The position numbers and the translations under genes were made by a program. Shown here piece after piece: positions 28,182 to 37,867 of a stretch of DNA of 64,000 nt. Source of the DNA: an uncultured Neomegalonema sp. (GTDB taxonomy: Bacteria > Pseudomonadota > Alphaproteobacteria > Rhodobacterales > Rhodobacteraceae); the NCBI GenBank assembly GCA_937995735.1, contig CALKIZ010000045.1, positions 44,464 through 108,463 of the forward strand, in the 5' to 3' direction. The notes beneath the pieces were generated by a model. The model saw only the letters and a program-made list of their open reading frames with translations, ran no database searches and was not told the DNA's origin. Within the stretch, counting starts at the first letter, position 1. Each line of letters starts with the position of its first letter.

Positions 28182-30206
28182 TCAGAAGGAGTGTTTGAAC
28201 ACCAGGCTAAAATTGTATCCATCCACACCGTTTTGCGCGAAATTCGTTGTTGCCTGAAAATTCGCTGACGTATTATGCGTCAACTCTTTGACTATTGTTG
28301 CGGTGGCAAAACCATAAGAGTCGTCCGGACGCGGGGCAAATTGCACATTTGTCGGCGCATTGCCTACGGCAAAGGGAACCGCGATATCATCGTCGTTGAA
28401 ATCATGTTCCCAAGTGCCGCGCAATCCAAATGTCCAGGTCGGCGCAGCAGCCGGACGGTAAAATCCACCGAGTGCAAGCGTGCCGCGCAAGCCTTCATAA
28501 TCCTGATCTCCGACACGGGCCGCCAGTGAAGTGGGTGCCCCGCCACGCGCCGTTTCCTGAAAGCCGTCAATATCGACACGCTCATAGGCAAAGCCTACAC
28601 TCGGATTTAAAAACAGTTCCTTTGTCACCGGAAAGGCAGCACCTAAATTGGTGCGGGCGATAAAGTACGTACCGTCCGTTTCCGCATCAAAGCTATTGTT
28701 GCTTACAACATTACCACTCAGATCACTTGTGGAAAAGTTCCGTTCAATATCAACAGACTCGATAATGCCGCCACCCAGAAAGGCGTTCGCATAAATACCA
28801 GGGATAATCTGTGCAACACCAAAGACACCGCCGACAAATAAACGCGAGTCAAATCCACCACGATCCTCGGAAAAATCCACCTGGCCATGGTCGATACTGC
28901 CGCCGATTCCGACAAGAATGTTATCAGTAATCGTAATATCAGCCGCCGCTTTCAGAACTTGGGTTTCCGCCTCGAAACCCGGAACCACCTGTTGCTCGTC
29001 ACTCTCGTAAAACCCGACCTCGACACCGCCGTATACTTCGACGTTACCGACGGGACGACGAATACGCTTTCCGGTCTCATCGTTGATGAAAAACGCGCCA
29101 AGATTCAGCCTTTGCTCCAGCCCTTGCGATTGCTGGCGAAGGGCCGAGATCGTCGCGACTGGAATCACTCCAGATTGCCCGATTGCAGTCAAGGCGGAAA
29201 AGGCCAGTTCACCCAAAACACGGTGCGCCTGCGCCGTAGGGTGCCGGTCATCCGCAAAAATCGGATTAATACCGGTCCGTGTAGTAAGCCCGTCAATACA
29301 TTGAACCGCCGAAGGTGTCAGGCACGCAGTCTGATTAATATCGAGGTGGTCAATGTCGGAGAACCCGAAACGGACGGGATCAGCCAAAACATCACCGAGA
29401 ACGGCACCGGCATCAACCACGGTCGCACTACCGGCGACACCATCTGTCAGGATGTTGTTATACGTCGCACTTAAACCGGAAAGAAGAGCCTGGCCCGCCG
29501 GCGCTTGACCCGCACCAACAGGCGTGCTGGTCCCGACATCCGGCACTGTGACCACCACCAGGTTGGTCGCACCAGCATCTATTAACCGCTGAACCTGTGC
29601 GACGGCTTGTGTCGCAGCCAGACCGACGGACTGTCCCGCTTGTGCAACCGTTTGTGAGCCGGACGCAACCTCCTCGGCATTGACCGTGATGTCATTGGCA
29701 CCGACCCAGTAAACGACAAGGTCGTTACCGTTGAAGCTGGGGTTTGCTGCTAGCAAGCGGTCAACCTGAACGTCAGACGACGTTTGCGCAATGCCACCGG
29801 CAAGCAATGCAGGATCGGAATTCGGGATTGTCACGCGCGCGCCGCCCTGGGCAAAGTTGCTGCCGCCAACAGGAATATCATTTGCAAACGGCGTACCTGC
29901 CGCCGCTGGTACACCCGTGATCAGGTTCGGCCCGTGTTCAACGCCCAGATTTTCTGCCAGGACACCGGCGTAAGTCTGACTTGAACCGTCCGGCGCGTTA
30001 TTCAGAAACTGATACGGAATCTGCGGCAGGATCGTACCACCAGCCGCCGCAGCTGCTGGAATTGCTTGCGAGTAAGCGCCCGCATCACTCAGGCTGTCAC
30101 CAATAATAAAAAGCCGGTCAATTCTGAACTCCTGCGCTATGGCTGACGTTGCCAAAACCGTTGTCGTCAAAAAAACGGTCGTTGCCGTTCTCAATCGAAA
30201 ACCCAT
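28182..30206 (-). CDS. GDSL-type autotransporter esterase/lipase
   Basis: 674 aa type Va autotransporter. The signal peptide (MGFRLRTATTVFLTTTVLATSAIAQ) is followed by an SGNH/GDSL hydrolase: GDSLSDAGAYS puts the nucleophile at Ser38, YWVGANDI is block III, and DDRHPTAQAHR supplies the Asp and His of the triad. The hydrolase runs to about residue 350. The C-terminal ~280 residues form a beta-barrel translocator ending in FSLVFKHSF with the terminal Phe needed for BAM recognition. The family includes EstA of Pseudomonas, a cell-surface esterase. The passenger is expected to stay tethered on the outer membrane. It is monocistronic. Confidence 0.95.
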   Translation of the reverse strand: MGFRLRTATTVFLTTTVLATSAIAQEFRIDRLFIIGDSLSDAGAYSQAIPAAAAAGGTILPQIPYQFLNNAPDGSSQTYAGVLAENLGVEHGPNLITGVPAAAGTPFANDIPVGGSNFAQGGARVTIPNSDPALLAGGIAQTSSDVQVDRLLAANPSFNGNDLVVYWVGANDITVNAEEVASGSQTVAQAGQSVGLAATQAVAQVQRLIDAGATNLVVVTVPDVGTSTPVGAGQAPAGQALLSGLSATYNNILTDGVAGSATVVDAGAVLGDVLADPVRFGFSDIDHLDINQTACLTPSAVQCIDGLTTRTGINPIFADDRHPTAQAHRVLGELAFSALTAIGQSGVIPVATISALRQQSQGLEQRLNLGAFFINDETGKRIRRPVGNVEVYGGVEVGFYESDEQQVVPGFEAETQVLKAAADITITDNILVGIGGSIDHGQVDFSEDRGGFDSRLFVGGVFGVAQIIPGIYANAFLGGGIIESVDIERNFSTSDLSGNVVSNNSFDAETDGTYFIARTNLGAAFPVTKELFLNPSVGFAYERVDIDGFQETARGGAPTSLAARVGDQDYEGLRGTLALGGFYRPAAAPTWTFGLRGTWEHDFNDDDIAVPFAVGNAPTNVQFAPRPDDSYGFATATIVKELTHNTSANFQATTNFAQNGVDGYNFSLVFKHSF

Positions 30207-30395
30207 TTATTCCTCCACAGCATGTAGGTAAGGGCAGCATTGAAACAGCCACCGCATTTTTTGCGCTCACAGCGCAGTTACCTAATGTGTAAAGTGGGCC
30301 TAACTGAAAGGGAACGCGAAAAGAACAGTAGTGGTATATTTTCAGTATTTTTTTGGGAAGACGCAAGGTCACCTGTGCGCCTTCCGATACACTGA

Positions 30396-30414
30396 AATCA
30401 ATCAGAGATTGATT
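30396..30414 (-). terminator. AT-rich hairpin after the beta-oxidation gene
   Basis: AATCAATC-aga-GATTGATT is a perfect 8-bp stem with a triloop, 4 bp after the stop of the multifunctional beta-oxidation gene. It is GC-poor, so termination strength is uncertain; it could also be a regulator site. Confidence 0.35.
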
Positions 30415-30417
30415 GAA

Positions 30418-32628
30418 TCAAGCCGCAGCCTGTTTAGGCTGAAAACGTCCATAGAAAGTATCGCCCTTAGCGGCAATGTCTTTCAACAGATCAGGTGCTT
30501 TAAAGCGCTCACCATAATTCTGTTCCAAGGCATCACACATCGCAACAACCTCAGCAGGGCCAGTCAGATCGACCCACGAGAGAGGCCCGCCGGACCAAGG
30601 CGCAAAGCCCCAACCCAAAATTGCACCGACATCACCTTCACGAATATCAACCAGCACGTCCTCTTCTTTCGCGCGAATGGCTTCTAAGACCTGCGAAAGA
30701 ATAAGCCGGTTTTTCACTTCCTCAACATCGGGTTGGTCATCCGACACCGGGAAATGCGTTGCGAGATCAGGCCACAGTTTTTGCCGTTTGCCCTTCTCAT
30801 CGTAATCGTAAAAGCCCTTACCGTTCTTACGTCCAGCACGGCCCTGTCCTTCAAACATTTTGATGATCACATCATCAGCGCCCGTCCCTTCATACGCATC
30901 GCCCATCTGTACTTTGGTGGCGGACATAATCCGGTGACCAAGCTCTAACGATGTCTCATCGGTCAATTGCAAAGGAGCAACCGGCATTCCAATATGCTTT
31001 GCCGCATTTTCAATCAGTGCAGGCTTCACGCCTTCATTCACCATCGTCATCGCTTCATTCAGATACGGAATGATGCAACGGTTCGCATAGAAGAAGCGGG
31101 CATCATTGACGACAATCGGCGTCTTCTTGATTTGGCGAACGAAGTCTAACGCCTTGGCCACCGCAACATCCCCGGTCTTCTCGCCTTTGATGATTTCGAC
31201 TAGCATCATCTTCTCAACTGGCGAGAAGAAGTGGATGCCAATAAACTGCTCGGGACGCTTTGACGCTTTGGCCAGCCCCGTGATGGGCAAGGTCGATGTA
31301 TTGGTCGCAAATATCGCATCTTCGGGAATAACCGCCTCGGTCGCTTGCGTAACAGTCGCCTTGATTTTCGGATCTTCAAAGACCGCCTCAACAATCAAAT
31401 CACAGCCCGACATCTTGTCATAATCAGGAGTCGCCGTAACCCGCGCGAGGATTTCGTTTTTCTGATCCTCAGTGACTTTTTTACGTTTCACGCCTTTATC
31501 AAGAATGGCTTCAACCGAAGCCCGTCCGCGATCTGCACTTTCCTGATCCCGGTCAACCAACACGACATCAATACCAGCACGCGCTGAGACAAAAGCAATG
31601 CCGGCCCCCATCATCCCTGCGCCTATGATACCGACGGATTTAACTTTTTGATCCGGCACGTCAGGACGGCGCGCGCCTTTCTCAATCGCTTGCTTGTTCA
31701 CAAAGAGCGAGCGGATCATCGCCGAAGACCGTGGGTCCATCAGGACAGATGTGAACCACCGCGCCTCGATTCTGAGCGCATTGTCCATGTCAACCAACGA
31801 GCCTTCATAAACCGCTGAAAGCATCGCGTTAGTTTGCGGGTAGACACCGGCGGTCTGACCATGAGTCATGGCAACAGCGCCAAGATACGTTTGGAAACCT
31901 TTCGGTGTGTAGGGCGCACCGCCGGGAATTTTATAACCCCGATCATCCCAAGGCTTCACGGCGTCTTTCTCACTGGACCCGCGCACCCAAGCCACCGCAG
32001 AAGAAACCAAATCTTCCTGCGGAACAACTTCGTCGATCAACAAACCGGCTTTGGCCTTTTTCGGGTTTACCAGCTTACCCTTGAGCAAGTAATCTGCCGC
32101 GCCCATCACACCAAGCATCCGCACCAACCGAGTCGTCCCCCCTGCACCGGGGAAAAGACCAACCAGTGTTTCAGGAAGGCCGAGCTTGGCCTTGGGATTA
32201 TCCGCCGCAAACCGGCGATGACACCCAAGCAGCAATTCAAAAACACCGCCAAGCGCCGTACCGGGCGTAGCAGCAGCAAAGACTTTGCCGCCCTTTTTGG
32301 TTTTCTTATCCGCACCGCCCACTTCGATCTTGCGATAAAGAGAATGCAGCGCCCAAACAAAACCAAAAAGCGCCTCGCCGACATTGCCGCCCTCTTTCGC
32401 GGCCTGCGCCTTGATCTCAGCCAGCATCGTTAAGTCAACACCGCCGCCCATATCAGCTTTCGCCGAAGTGATCACCGCCCCCTTGAGCGCATCATCGGCA
32501 AGCACCGCATCAACATGACCATCCAGCTCGCGGATAACATCAGCCGTCATCACATTCATCGAACGATCAGCCATATCCCACGTAATGATCGCCACATCGC
32601 CGTCGGTCTCATATTTCCAGTTGGTCAT
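30418..32628 (-). CDS. Enoyl-CoA hydratase/3-hydroxyacyl-CoA dehydrogenase, FadB/FadJ type
   Basis: 736 aa from the ATG at 32628, which has GGGAGA six bases upstream; the ORF track's longer start lacks a signal. The N-terminal crotonase domain (1-~200) keeps both catalytic Glu residues: GGVFELLLGCH and LGLPETLVGLFPGAGGT. The NAD-binding motif GIIGAGMMGAGIA starts near 330 and is followed by ATNTSTLPIT, IGIHFFSPVEKM (catalytic His) and the helical C-terminal domain (VAPLQLTDETSLELG). It carries out hydration and dehydrogenation of acyl-CoA in beta-oxidation and pairs with the thiolase encoded upstream. A toxin-antitoxin-like pair sits between the two genes. It is the last gene of the cluster. 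Confidence 0.95.
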   Translation of the reverse strand: MTNWKYETDGDVAIITWDMADRSMNVMTADVIRELDGHVDAVLADDALKGAVITSAKADMGGGVDLTMLAEIKAQAAKEGGNVGEALFGFVWALHSLYRKIEVGGADKKTKKGGKVFAAATPGTALGGVFELLLGCHRRFAADNPKAKLGLPETLVGLFPGAGGTTRLVRMLGVMGAADYLLKGKLVNPKKAKAGLLIDEVVPQEDLVSSAVAWVRGSSEKDAVKPWDDRGYKIPGGAPYTPKGFQTYLGAVAMTHGQTAGVYPQTNAMLSAVYEGSLVDMDNALRIEARWFTSVLMDPRSSAMIRSLFVNKQAIEKGARRPDVPDQKVKSVGIIGAGMMGAGIAFVSARAGIDVVLVDRDQESADRGRASVEAILDKGVKRKKVTEDQKNEILARVTATPDYDKMSGCDLIVEAVFEDPKIKATVTQATEAVIPEDAIFATNTSTLPITGLAKASKRPEQFIGIHFFSPVEKMMLVEIIKGEKTGDVAVAKALDFVRQIKKTPIVVNDARFFYANRCIIPYLNEAMTMVNEGVKPALIENAAKHIGMPVAPLQLTDETSLELGHRIMSATKVQMGDAYEGTGADDVIIKMFEGQGRAGRKNGKGFYDYDEKGKRQKLWPDLATHFPVSDDQPDVEEVKNRLILSQVLEAIRAKEEDVLVDIREGDVGAILGWGFAPWSGGPLSWVDLTGPAEVVAMCDALEQNYGERFKAPDLLKDIAAKGDTFYGRFQPKQAAA

Positions 32629-32651
32629 TTTAATTCTCCCTGTGGAGTGTT

Positions 32652-33047
32652 CTATTTTCTCGGCGCAGAAACACCGCGTAGCCACTCGGCAAATTCGGTT
32701 TCAGTCAGTTCGCCAGAGGCGAGGGTAAGAATAGTGTCGATGACATCTTTTTGGGATGTTTCGAGATCAAAGCCACACGAATCGAGAAAGAAAGCAGCAG
32801 CAACAAACGCCGTTCTCTTATTCCCATCACTAAATGGGTGATTCCGGACGATCCCAAAAGCGTAGCTGGAAGCCAGAATGATTGGGTCGTCCACACCCTC
32901 ATACCCATTCAAATTAACCGGCCTTGCAAGTGCAGAAGACAGTACGTTGGTATCTCTTATCCCAGGCAATCCTCCGTACCGCTCGATTTGTTTGCGATGA
33001 ATTTTTAGAGCATCTTCCTCCGAAACCCACTGCCACTCCTCGATCAT
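32652..33047 (-). CDS. Doc-family toxin (death-on-curing, Fic fold)
   Basis: 131 aa. The Fic/Doc motif HPFSDGNKRTA starts at His70, and the N-terminal GLPGIRDTNVLSSALARP and YAFGIVRN segments are typical of Doc. Doc of phage P1 phosphorylates EF-Tu rather than adding AMP; the DGNKRT form of the motif (Lys before Arg rather than GxGR) fits this group. The start overlaps the upstream gene's stop by 4 nt (ATGA), the usual layout of an antitoxin-toxin pair. It lies inside a fatty-acid beta-oxidation cluster and would be read from its promoter. No Phd-like partner is present; see the upstream gene. Toxicity is inferred. Confidence 0.88.
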   Translation of the reverse strand: MIEEWQWVSEEDALKIHRKQIERYGGLPGIRDTNVLSSALARPVNLNGYEGVDDPIILASSYAFGIVRNHPFSDGNKRTAFVAAAFFLDSCGFDLETSQKDVIDTILTLASGELTETEFAEWLRGVSAPRK

Positions 33048-33412
33048 TTCGCAAGTTCTCGAAGCGCCTCATCGTATCGATCCATTATCGCATCGACACG
33101 ATTCATGCGCTCATCAGAACCTTGCGCATTACTTCGAATTTCATCAATCGCCTGCATCAACGAATGTGGATCAAACTTGGACTTCGAATGTAAAGCGCTC
33201 GAAAATCGAAATGCCTGATCAGAGTAGACCATGAGACGCAGAATATCATCGTGCATTCGTGTTTTTGCCACTTGTTCTAGAAGTCGATCACGAACTACAT
33301 CCACGTCTTCGCGTTGCACCTGACCACGTGCAATTCGGCTGGAGAGCTTTGAGTGAAGCTCGATAATCTCATCTCGTGCAGATAATCGGAGTTGTTCGAC
33401 CGTTATGCTCAT
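33044..33412 (-). CDS. Putative antitoxin partner of the Doc protein, unrecognised family
   Basis: 122 aa, predicted largely helical (SARDEIIELHSKLSSRIARGQVQREDVDVVRDRLLEQ...). It shows neither the Phd DNA-binding start nor an AbrB/SpoVT swapped-hairpin motif, the common partners of Doc. It precedes the toxin and overlaps it by 4 nt, which gives the co-translation typical of antitoxins. A GGAGG ribosome-binding site sits nine bases upstream of the ATG. A conserved, acidic, helical protein in this position would be expected to cover the Doc active site, but no motif I can read confirms that. If not an antitoxin, it could be an unrelated small gene. The family may be undescribed. Confidence 0.55.
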   Translation of the reverse strand: MSITVEQLRLSARDEIIELHSKLSSRIARGQVQREDVDVVRDRLLEQVAKTRMHDDILRLMVYSDQAFRFSSALHSKSKFDPHSLMQAIDEIRSNAQGSDERMNRVDAIMDRYDEALRELAK

Positions 33413-33438
33413 AACAAAATTCCTCCAATGTTAGTCAA

Positions 33439-34650
33439 TCAAACCCGCTCAATAACAGTGGCTGCGCCCATGCCTGATGCGACGCAGAGTGTGCACAAAG
33501 CCGTGCCGCCCCCGGTACGTTCTAACTCATCCAAAGCCGTCCCAATAATCATCGCGCCAGTTGCGCCGAGTGGGTGACCCATCGCGATTGCACCGCCATT
33601 CGGGTTCAGCTTGGCATGATCCGCATTAAACGCTTGCAAGAAGCGCAAAACGACTGCGGAAAAGGCTTCATTCACTTCGTACAGATCAAAGTCACTGATC
33701 GACATGCCGGTCTCTTTCAAGACCTTCTCCGTTACCGGAACCGGGCCTGTCAGCATGATCGTCGGATCGGTTCCGATCTTCGCTGTGTGTTTAATACGCG
33801 CACGAGGTTTCAGGCCAAGTTTTTCGCCAATCTCTTTCGAACCAATCAGCAAGCCCGCAGCGCCATCGACAATCCCCGATGAATTACCCGCGTGATGAAC
33901 GTGATTGACGGATTCAAGCTCAGGATATTTTAGCAGAGCCACGGCATCAAAGCCCGGCATCGACTCGCCCATATCTTTGAACGACGCTTTCAAGCCGCCA
34001 AGCGATTGCATGTCCGTGCCGGGGCGTATGTGCTCATCGTGATCAAGGATTGTCACATCGTTCATGTCTTTGACCGCAACAATCGAATTAGCAAAACGTT
34101 TGTCTTCCCAAGCCGCCGCTGCACGTTTCTGGCTCTCAACCGCGAAAGCATCACAATCATCGCGAGAGAAGCCATATTTCGTTGCTATAATATCAGCAGA
34201 AATTCCTTGCGGCACGAAATACGACTTCATCGCAGGCGTTGGGTCAACCGCGATAGCAAAGCCATCGCTGCCCATCGGGACGCGGCTCATCATCTCAACG
34301 CCGCCAGCAACATAAAGATTGCCAGCCCCGCCTTTTACCTGGTTCGCAGCGAGGTTGACCGCTTCCATACCGGATGCACAGAACCGGTTGATATGCAGGC
34401 CGGGGACGCTTTCGTCATAATCAGCTTGCAGCACAGCAGTCCGAGCAACTTCTCCGCCCTGCTCTCCGACCGGTGTCACACAGCCCAAAATCACATCTTC
34501 AATCTCTGACGTGTCGAGGTCATTGCGATCCCGCAGTGCTTCGAGAATGGTCGACGCGCATCTCAGCGATGTTACCTCGTGAAGCGAGCCATCTTTCTTG
34601 CCCTTACCTCTGGGGGTTCGGACGGAGTCGTAAATGTAGGCTTCGGTCAT
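33439..34650 (-). CDS. Thiolase (acetyl-CoA C-acetyltransferase)
   Basis: 403 aa, full length. The acylated Cys is Cys91 in NRFCASGMEAVN, and the general acid-base residues are His359 in GHPLGATGA and Cys389 in CTLCVASGMG. These are the standard thiolase catalytic residues. It cleaves 3-ketoacyl-CoA to acetyl-CoA and a shortened acyl-CoA. It is in the same orientation as the FadB/J-like gene downstream, separated by the toxin pair, and after the GST gene. A role as the beta-oxidation thiolase (FadA/FadI-like) is the likely reading. Confidence 0.95.
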   Translation of the reverse strand: MTEAYIYDSVRTPRGKGKKDGSLHEVTSLRCASTILEALRDRNDLDTSEIEDVILGCVTPVGEQGGEVARTAVLQADYDESVPGLHINRFCASGMEAVNLAANQVKGGAGNLYVAGGVEMMSRVPMGSDGFAIAVDPTPAMKSYFVPQGISADIIATKYGFSRDDCDAFAVESQKRAAAAWEDKRFANSIVAVKDMNDVTILDHDEHIRPGTDMQSLGGLKASFKDMGESMPGFDAVALLKYPELESVNHVHHAGNSSGIVDGAAGLLIGSKEIGEKLGLKPRARIKHTAKIGTDPTIMLTGPVPVTEKVLKETGMSISDFDLYEVNEAFSAVVLRFLQAFNADHAKLNPNGGAIAMGHPLGATGAMIIGTALDELERTGGGTALCTLCVASGMGAATVIERV

Positions 34651-34717
34651 CGAATATCCTCCACCGCCATTGCGGTCTGCAAATGCTGAGAAATGAGAGT
34701 TATTACCTTAAAATCTT

Positions 34718-35368
34718 TCACGCCGATGCTCCCGGCATAGGATGCCCCGGCATCAGATCGTATGGATGTTTCCAACCCGGCAAGGCTTGCATACGGGTTT
34801 GCCATGCTTCGATATGCGTAAATCGTTCTGCGTCAGTCCATTGGAATTCGTCGCGCGGATAAAACAGATAGCCAGCGCAAGCGACATCAGCGGTCGTTGG
34901 GCGATCCACAGCAATCCATTCGCGATTGACGAGGTGTTGATCCAGCACCTTCATCGCGCCAAGCGCACGTCCACGCATAAACTTGTTGACGTCTTCACTG
35001 CGGACGGCTTCAGGCGCCCAATTCAACATAAAGCGATAGATACCCTGAAAACTGTTCAGCTTGTGGTTCTCCCAAAGAGTCCAGCGTAGAATCTCAAGAC
35101 GTTCATCTTCGGTATCCGCACCGAATTTTCCAAATTGCTTTGAAAGATAATCAAGCATCACACCTGATTGAATAAACTTCTTATCGCCATGAAACAGGAC
35201 CGGCGCTTCCCCCATCGGATTCATGGCTTGGTATTCCGGGCTGCGTGCTTCGCCGTTAAAAAAGTCAACGAAAACCGGTTCCCAATCCGCTTCGCAAAGC
35301 GACAACATCAAGGCTGCTTTGTAGGAATGCCCGGACTGCGCAAAGCAGTGAAGTTTGAAATCAGTCAA
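34718..35368 (-). CDS. Glutathione S-transferase family protein
   Basis: 216 aa. The N-terminal thioredoxin-fold half (MTDFKLHCFAQSGHSYKAALMLSLC) includes a possible catalytic Ser/Tyr region and the cis-Pro segment MGEAPVLFHG, then IQSGVMLDYL (the glutathione-binding SD/SG motif). The C-terminal half is helical. The start is a TTG at 35368 with a strong GGAGG six bases upstream, so the rare start is well supported. It sits within the fatty-acid cluster between acyl-CoA dehydrogenase and thiolase, so it may protect against reactive products such as aldehydes, but this is inference. Confidence 0.88.
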   Translation of the reverse strand: MTDFKLHCFAQSGHSYKAALMLSLCEADWEPVFVDFFNGEARSPEYQAMNPMGEAPVLFHGDKKFIQSGVMLDYLSKQFGKFGADTEDERLEILRWTLWENHKLNSFQGIYRFMLNWAPEAVRSEDVNKFMRGRALGAMKVLDQHLVNREWIAVDRPTTADVACAGYLFYPRDEFQWTDAERFTHIEAWQTRMQALPGWKHPYDLMPGHPMPGASA

Positions 35369-35592
35369 GATGTTCCTCCAAAGCCTTGAGTGATGCGTTT
35401 GCGTAAAATGCTGCGCTCTCTCAAGTGTTATACATCATTATCTGACGCAAGTTGACATGATCACACAAGGCCAGCGCTCATCATTTTTAGCGGTCATATC
35501 CATTTTAACGATAAAATAGCTGCACACCGCTTGCAAACTTCAGGCGCATAATAAGTGCAGGTGCGCCGTCAAAAAACAACGCACCCACAAGA

Positions 35593-37380
35593 TTAAAATG
35601 CTTCGGCATCCAGCGCCATCACCGTATCAGCACCTGATTTGATGCGGGCAAGATGTGCCGTGGTCGCGGGCATCACACGCTGCATATAATATCGTGCCGT
35701 TACAATCTTAGCCTCGTAGAACGCCGGATTGTCCGACCCTGCGGCCAGCGCCTCTTGCGCTGTCTTCGCCATCTTCGCCCACATAAAGCCAATCGCGACA
35801 TGGCCAAAGAGGTGCATAAAGTCAGTCGATCCGGCGGCGGCCTGATTTGGGTCTTTCATGCCATGCTGCATGAACCACATAACCGCCTCTTGAAGTTCTT
35901 TAGAGGCATTCTTAACCGGCTCAATGAATTCCGCCATCTCGTCACTGGAGTTCTCTTTTGAGAAATCTTTGACGATACCAAAGAATGTCTGCATTCCCGC
36001 ACCGCCCTTTTGAGGCAGTTTACGGCCAATCAAATCAAGGGCCTGAACACCGTTTGCCCCCTCATAAATCATCGCGATACGGGCATCGCGGACGAACTGG
36101 CTTTGCGACCAATCCTCGGTATACCCATGGCCTCCGAAGATTTGCTGCATCTGGACCGCTGTATCAAAGCCCTTATCCGTGAGGAAGCCTTTCACCACCG
36201 GGGTCAACAGCGCAATCAACAGACCGGCTTGATCCCGCTTTTTCTCATCTTCGTGGTGCAGTTCTTCGTCGATCAGCGTCGACGCCCAATAATAAAATGC
36301 ACGGCCCCCTTCGACAAAGCCCTTTGCATCCATGAGCATCCGGCGAACATCGGGATGGACCAACAAAGGGTCTGCTTTTTGATCAGGGAATTTATCGCCA
36401 TCAAGCGCACGACCTTGCAGGCGGTCTTTCGCATACGCTGCTGCGTTTTGATACGCGATGGAGGCTTGTGATAGCCCCTGCATCCCAACAAGAAGGCGCG
36501 CTTCATTCATCATCAGGAACATCGCGCGCAACCCTTTATGCTCGTCGCCAATGAGCCATCCGGTTGCTTCATCATAGTTCATCACACAGGTCGAATTCCC
36601 GTGAATGCCCATCTTCTCTTCAATCTTGCCACAAGACAAAGTGTTTCGTTCTCCGAGGCTTCCGTCTTCTTTCGGCAAAAACTTAGGAACGACAAAGAGC
36701 GATATTCCCTTCACGCCTTCCGGCCCGCCGGGGATTTTAGCGAGCACCAAGTGAACGATATTCTCGCTCATATCGTGCTCGCCCGAAGAGATGAAAATTT
36801 TCTGCCCGGAAACCTTATAGCTGCCATCGCCATTCGGTTCGGCTTTCGAGCGAAGCAAACCTAAATCGGTTCCGCAATGCGGCTCCGTCAAGTTCATCGT
36901 GCCGGTCCATGAACCGGAGATCATTTTCGGCAGATAAGTGTTTTTCTGCTCTTCAGAACCAAAACCCTCAATGGCTTTAATCGCACCATGGGTTAGGCCG
37001 GAATACATCGAAAACGCCATCGCGGCTGACGAAGAGATCTCGCCTGTGACAGCATGAACAATGTAGGGCATACCTTGCCCGCCATATTCGGGATTACAAT
37101 CAATCCCCGGCCAGCCACCTTCGCATTGTGCGGCATAGGCTTCTTTGAAACCATCAGGCGTGCGGACAACGCCATTTTCGAGAACACACCCTTGCTTATC
37201 GCCTACTTCATTGATCGGCAGCAGAACTTCCGTGGCAATCTTGCCCGCTTCTTCAAAAATCGCACCGGTCATGTCATCGGTGAGGTCTGAATAACCTTCG
37301 ATTGACGACTGCTCATGAATGCGCAGCACATCATGCAAAATGAATTTTATGTCTTCGGTCGGAGCCTGATAAATCGCCAT
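35593..37380 (-). CDS. Acyl-CoA dehydrogenase (long, FadE-like)
   Basis: 595 aa from the ATG at 37380 ([19 protein letters not shown]) with GGAGA upstream; the ORF start is 15 nt earlier. It has the FAD-binding middle domain ([32 protein letters not shown]), and the catalytic Glu lies in [19 protein letters not shown]. It is longer than short-chain dehydrogenases because of an extra C-terminal domain ([16 protein letters not shown]), as in enzymes for long-chain acyl-CoA or related substrates. It catalyses the first beta-oxidation step, passing electrons to electron-transfer flavoprotein. It lies just downstream of a MerR-type regulator gene. Confidence 0.94.
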   Translation of the reverse strand: MAIYQAPTEDIKFILHDVLRIHEQSSIEGYSDLTDDMTGAIFEEAGKIATEVLLPINEVGDKQGCVLENGVVRTPDGFKEAYAAQCEGGWPGIDCNPEYGGQGMPYIVHAVTGEISSSAAMAFSMYSGLTHGAIKAIEGFGSEEQKNTYLPKMISGSWTGTMNLTEPHCGTDLGLLRSKAEPNGDGSYKVSGQKIFISSGEHDMSENIVHLVLAKIPGGPEGVKGISLFVVPKFLPKEDGSLGERNTLSCGKIEEKMGIHGNSTCVMNYDEATGWLIGDEHKGLRAMFLMMNEARLLVGMQGLSQASIAYQNAAAYAKDRLQGRALDGDKFPDQKADPLLVHPDVRRMLMDAKGFVEGGRAFYYWASTLIDEELHHEDEKKRDQAGLLIALLTPVVKGFLTDKGFDTAVQMQQIFGGHGYTEDWSQSQFVRDARIAMIYEGANGVQALDLIGRKLPQKGGAGMQTFFGIVKDFSKENSSDEMAEFIEPVKNASKELQEAVMWFMQHGMKDPNQAAAGSTDFMHLFGHVAIGFMWAKMAKTAQEALAAGSDNPAFYEAKIVTARYYMQRVMPATTAHLARIKSGADTVMALDAEAF

Positions 37381-37433
37381 GGTTTCTCCATTCATTTTTC
37401 ATTTCGACGCGAAGATATTCATCGCATCAGATT

Positions 37434-37850
37434 TTAACCTGAGGCCGTCTTTTCATCTAAAATACTACGCACCAGCTTTATTTGTTCTTGGAGTTCTGCG
37501 ATGCCAAGTTCTAATTCTTCTCTTTGACGCCGCATTTCCGACAGACGTTGCTCGGCGGTTTCGATCGTGCGGGTCAGCTGTGTCACTTGCGAATCGCCGG
37601 TATCGTATAAGTCCAACAATTCGCCAATCTCTGCCAGACTGAAGCCGAAACGTTTCCCGCGCAGTATCAAAGCAAGCCTCGCACGATCACGATTCCCGAA
37701 CCGGCGGCGCGTATCTTGCCGACTCGGATGGAGTAGACCCTTTGATTCATAAAAACGAAGCGCCCGGGGGGTCACGTCAAACTCGCGGCATAACTGCGTT
37801 ACCGTAAATATGGCACCTTCATCCGGCTTCGATATGTCTGCGTTCATCAT
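37434..37850 (-). CDS. MerR-family transcriptional regulator
   Basis: 138 aa. The N-terminal winged-helix MerR domain is clear: TVTQLCREFDVTPRALRFYESKGLLHPSR, followed by RRFGNRDRARLALILRGKRFGFSLAEIGELLDLYD and a long coiled-coil for dimerisation. The C-terminal domain is short and lacks the Cys ligands of metal sensors. It precedes the acyl-CoA dehydrogenase gene in the same orientation. The type and location recall LiuR-like regulators of fatty-acid and branched-chain amino-acid breakdown. A near-palindrome in its own promoter region (37868-37883) is a likely autoregulatory operator. The exact regulon is unproven. Confidence 0.9.
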   Translation of the reverse strand: MMNADISKPDEGAIFTVTQLCREFDVTPRALRFYESKGLLHPSRQDTRRRFGNRDRARLALILRGKRFGFSLAEIGELLDLYDTGDSQVTQLTRTIETAEQRLSEMRRQREELELGIAELQEQIKLVRSILDEKTASG

Positions 37851-37867
37851 ACGCTCATTTTATATAT

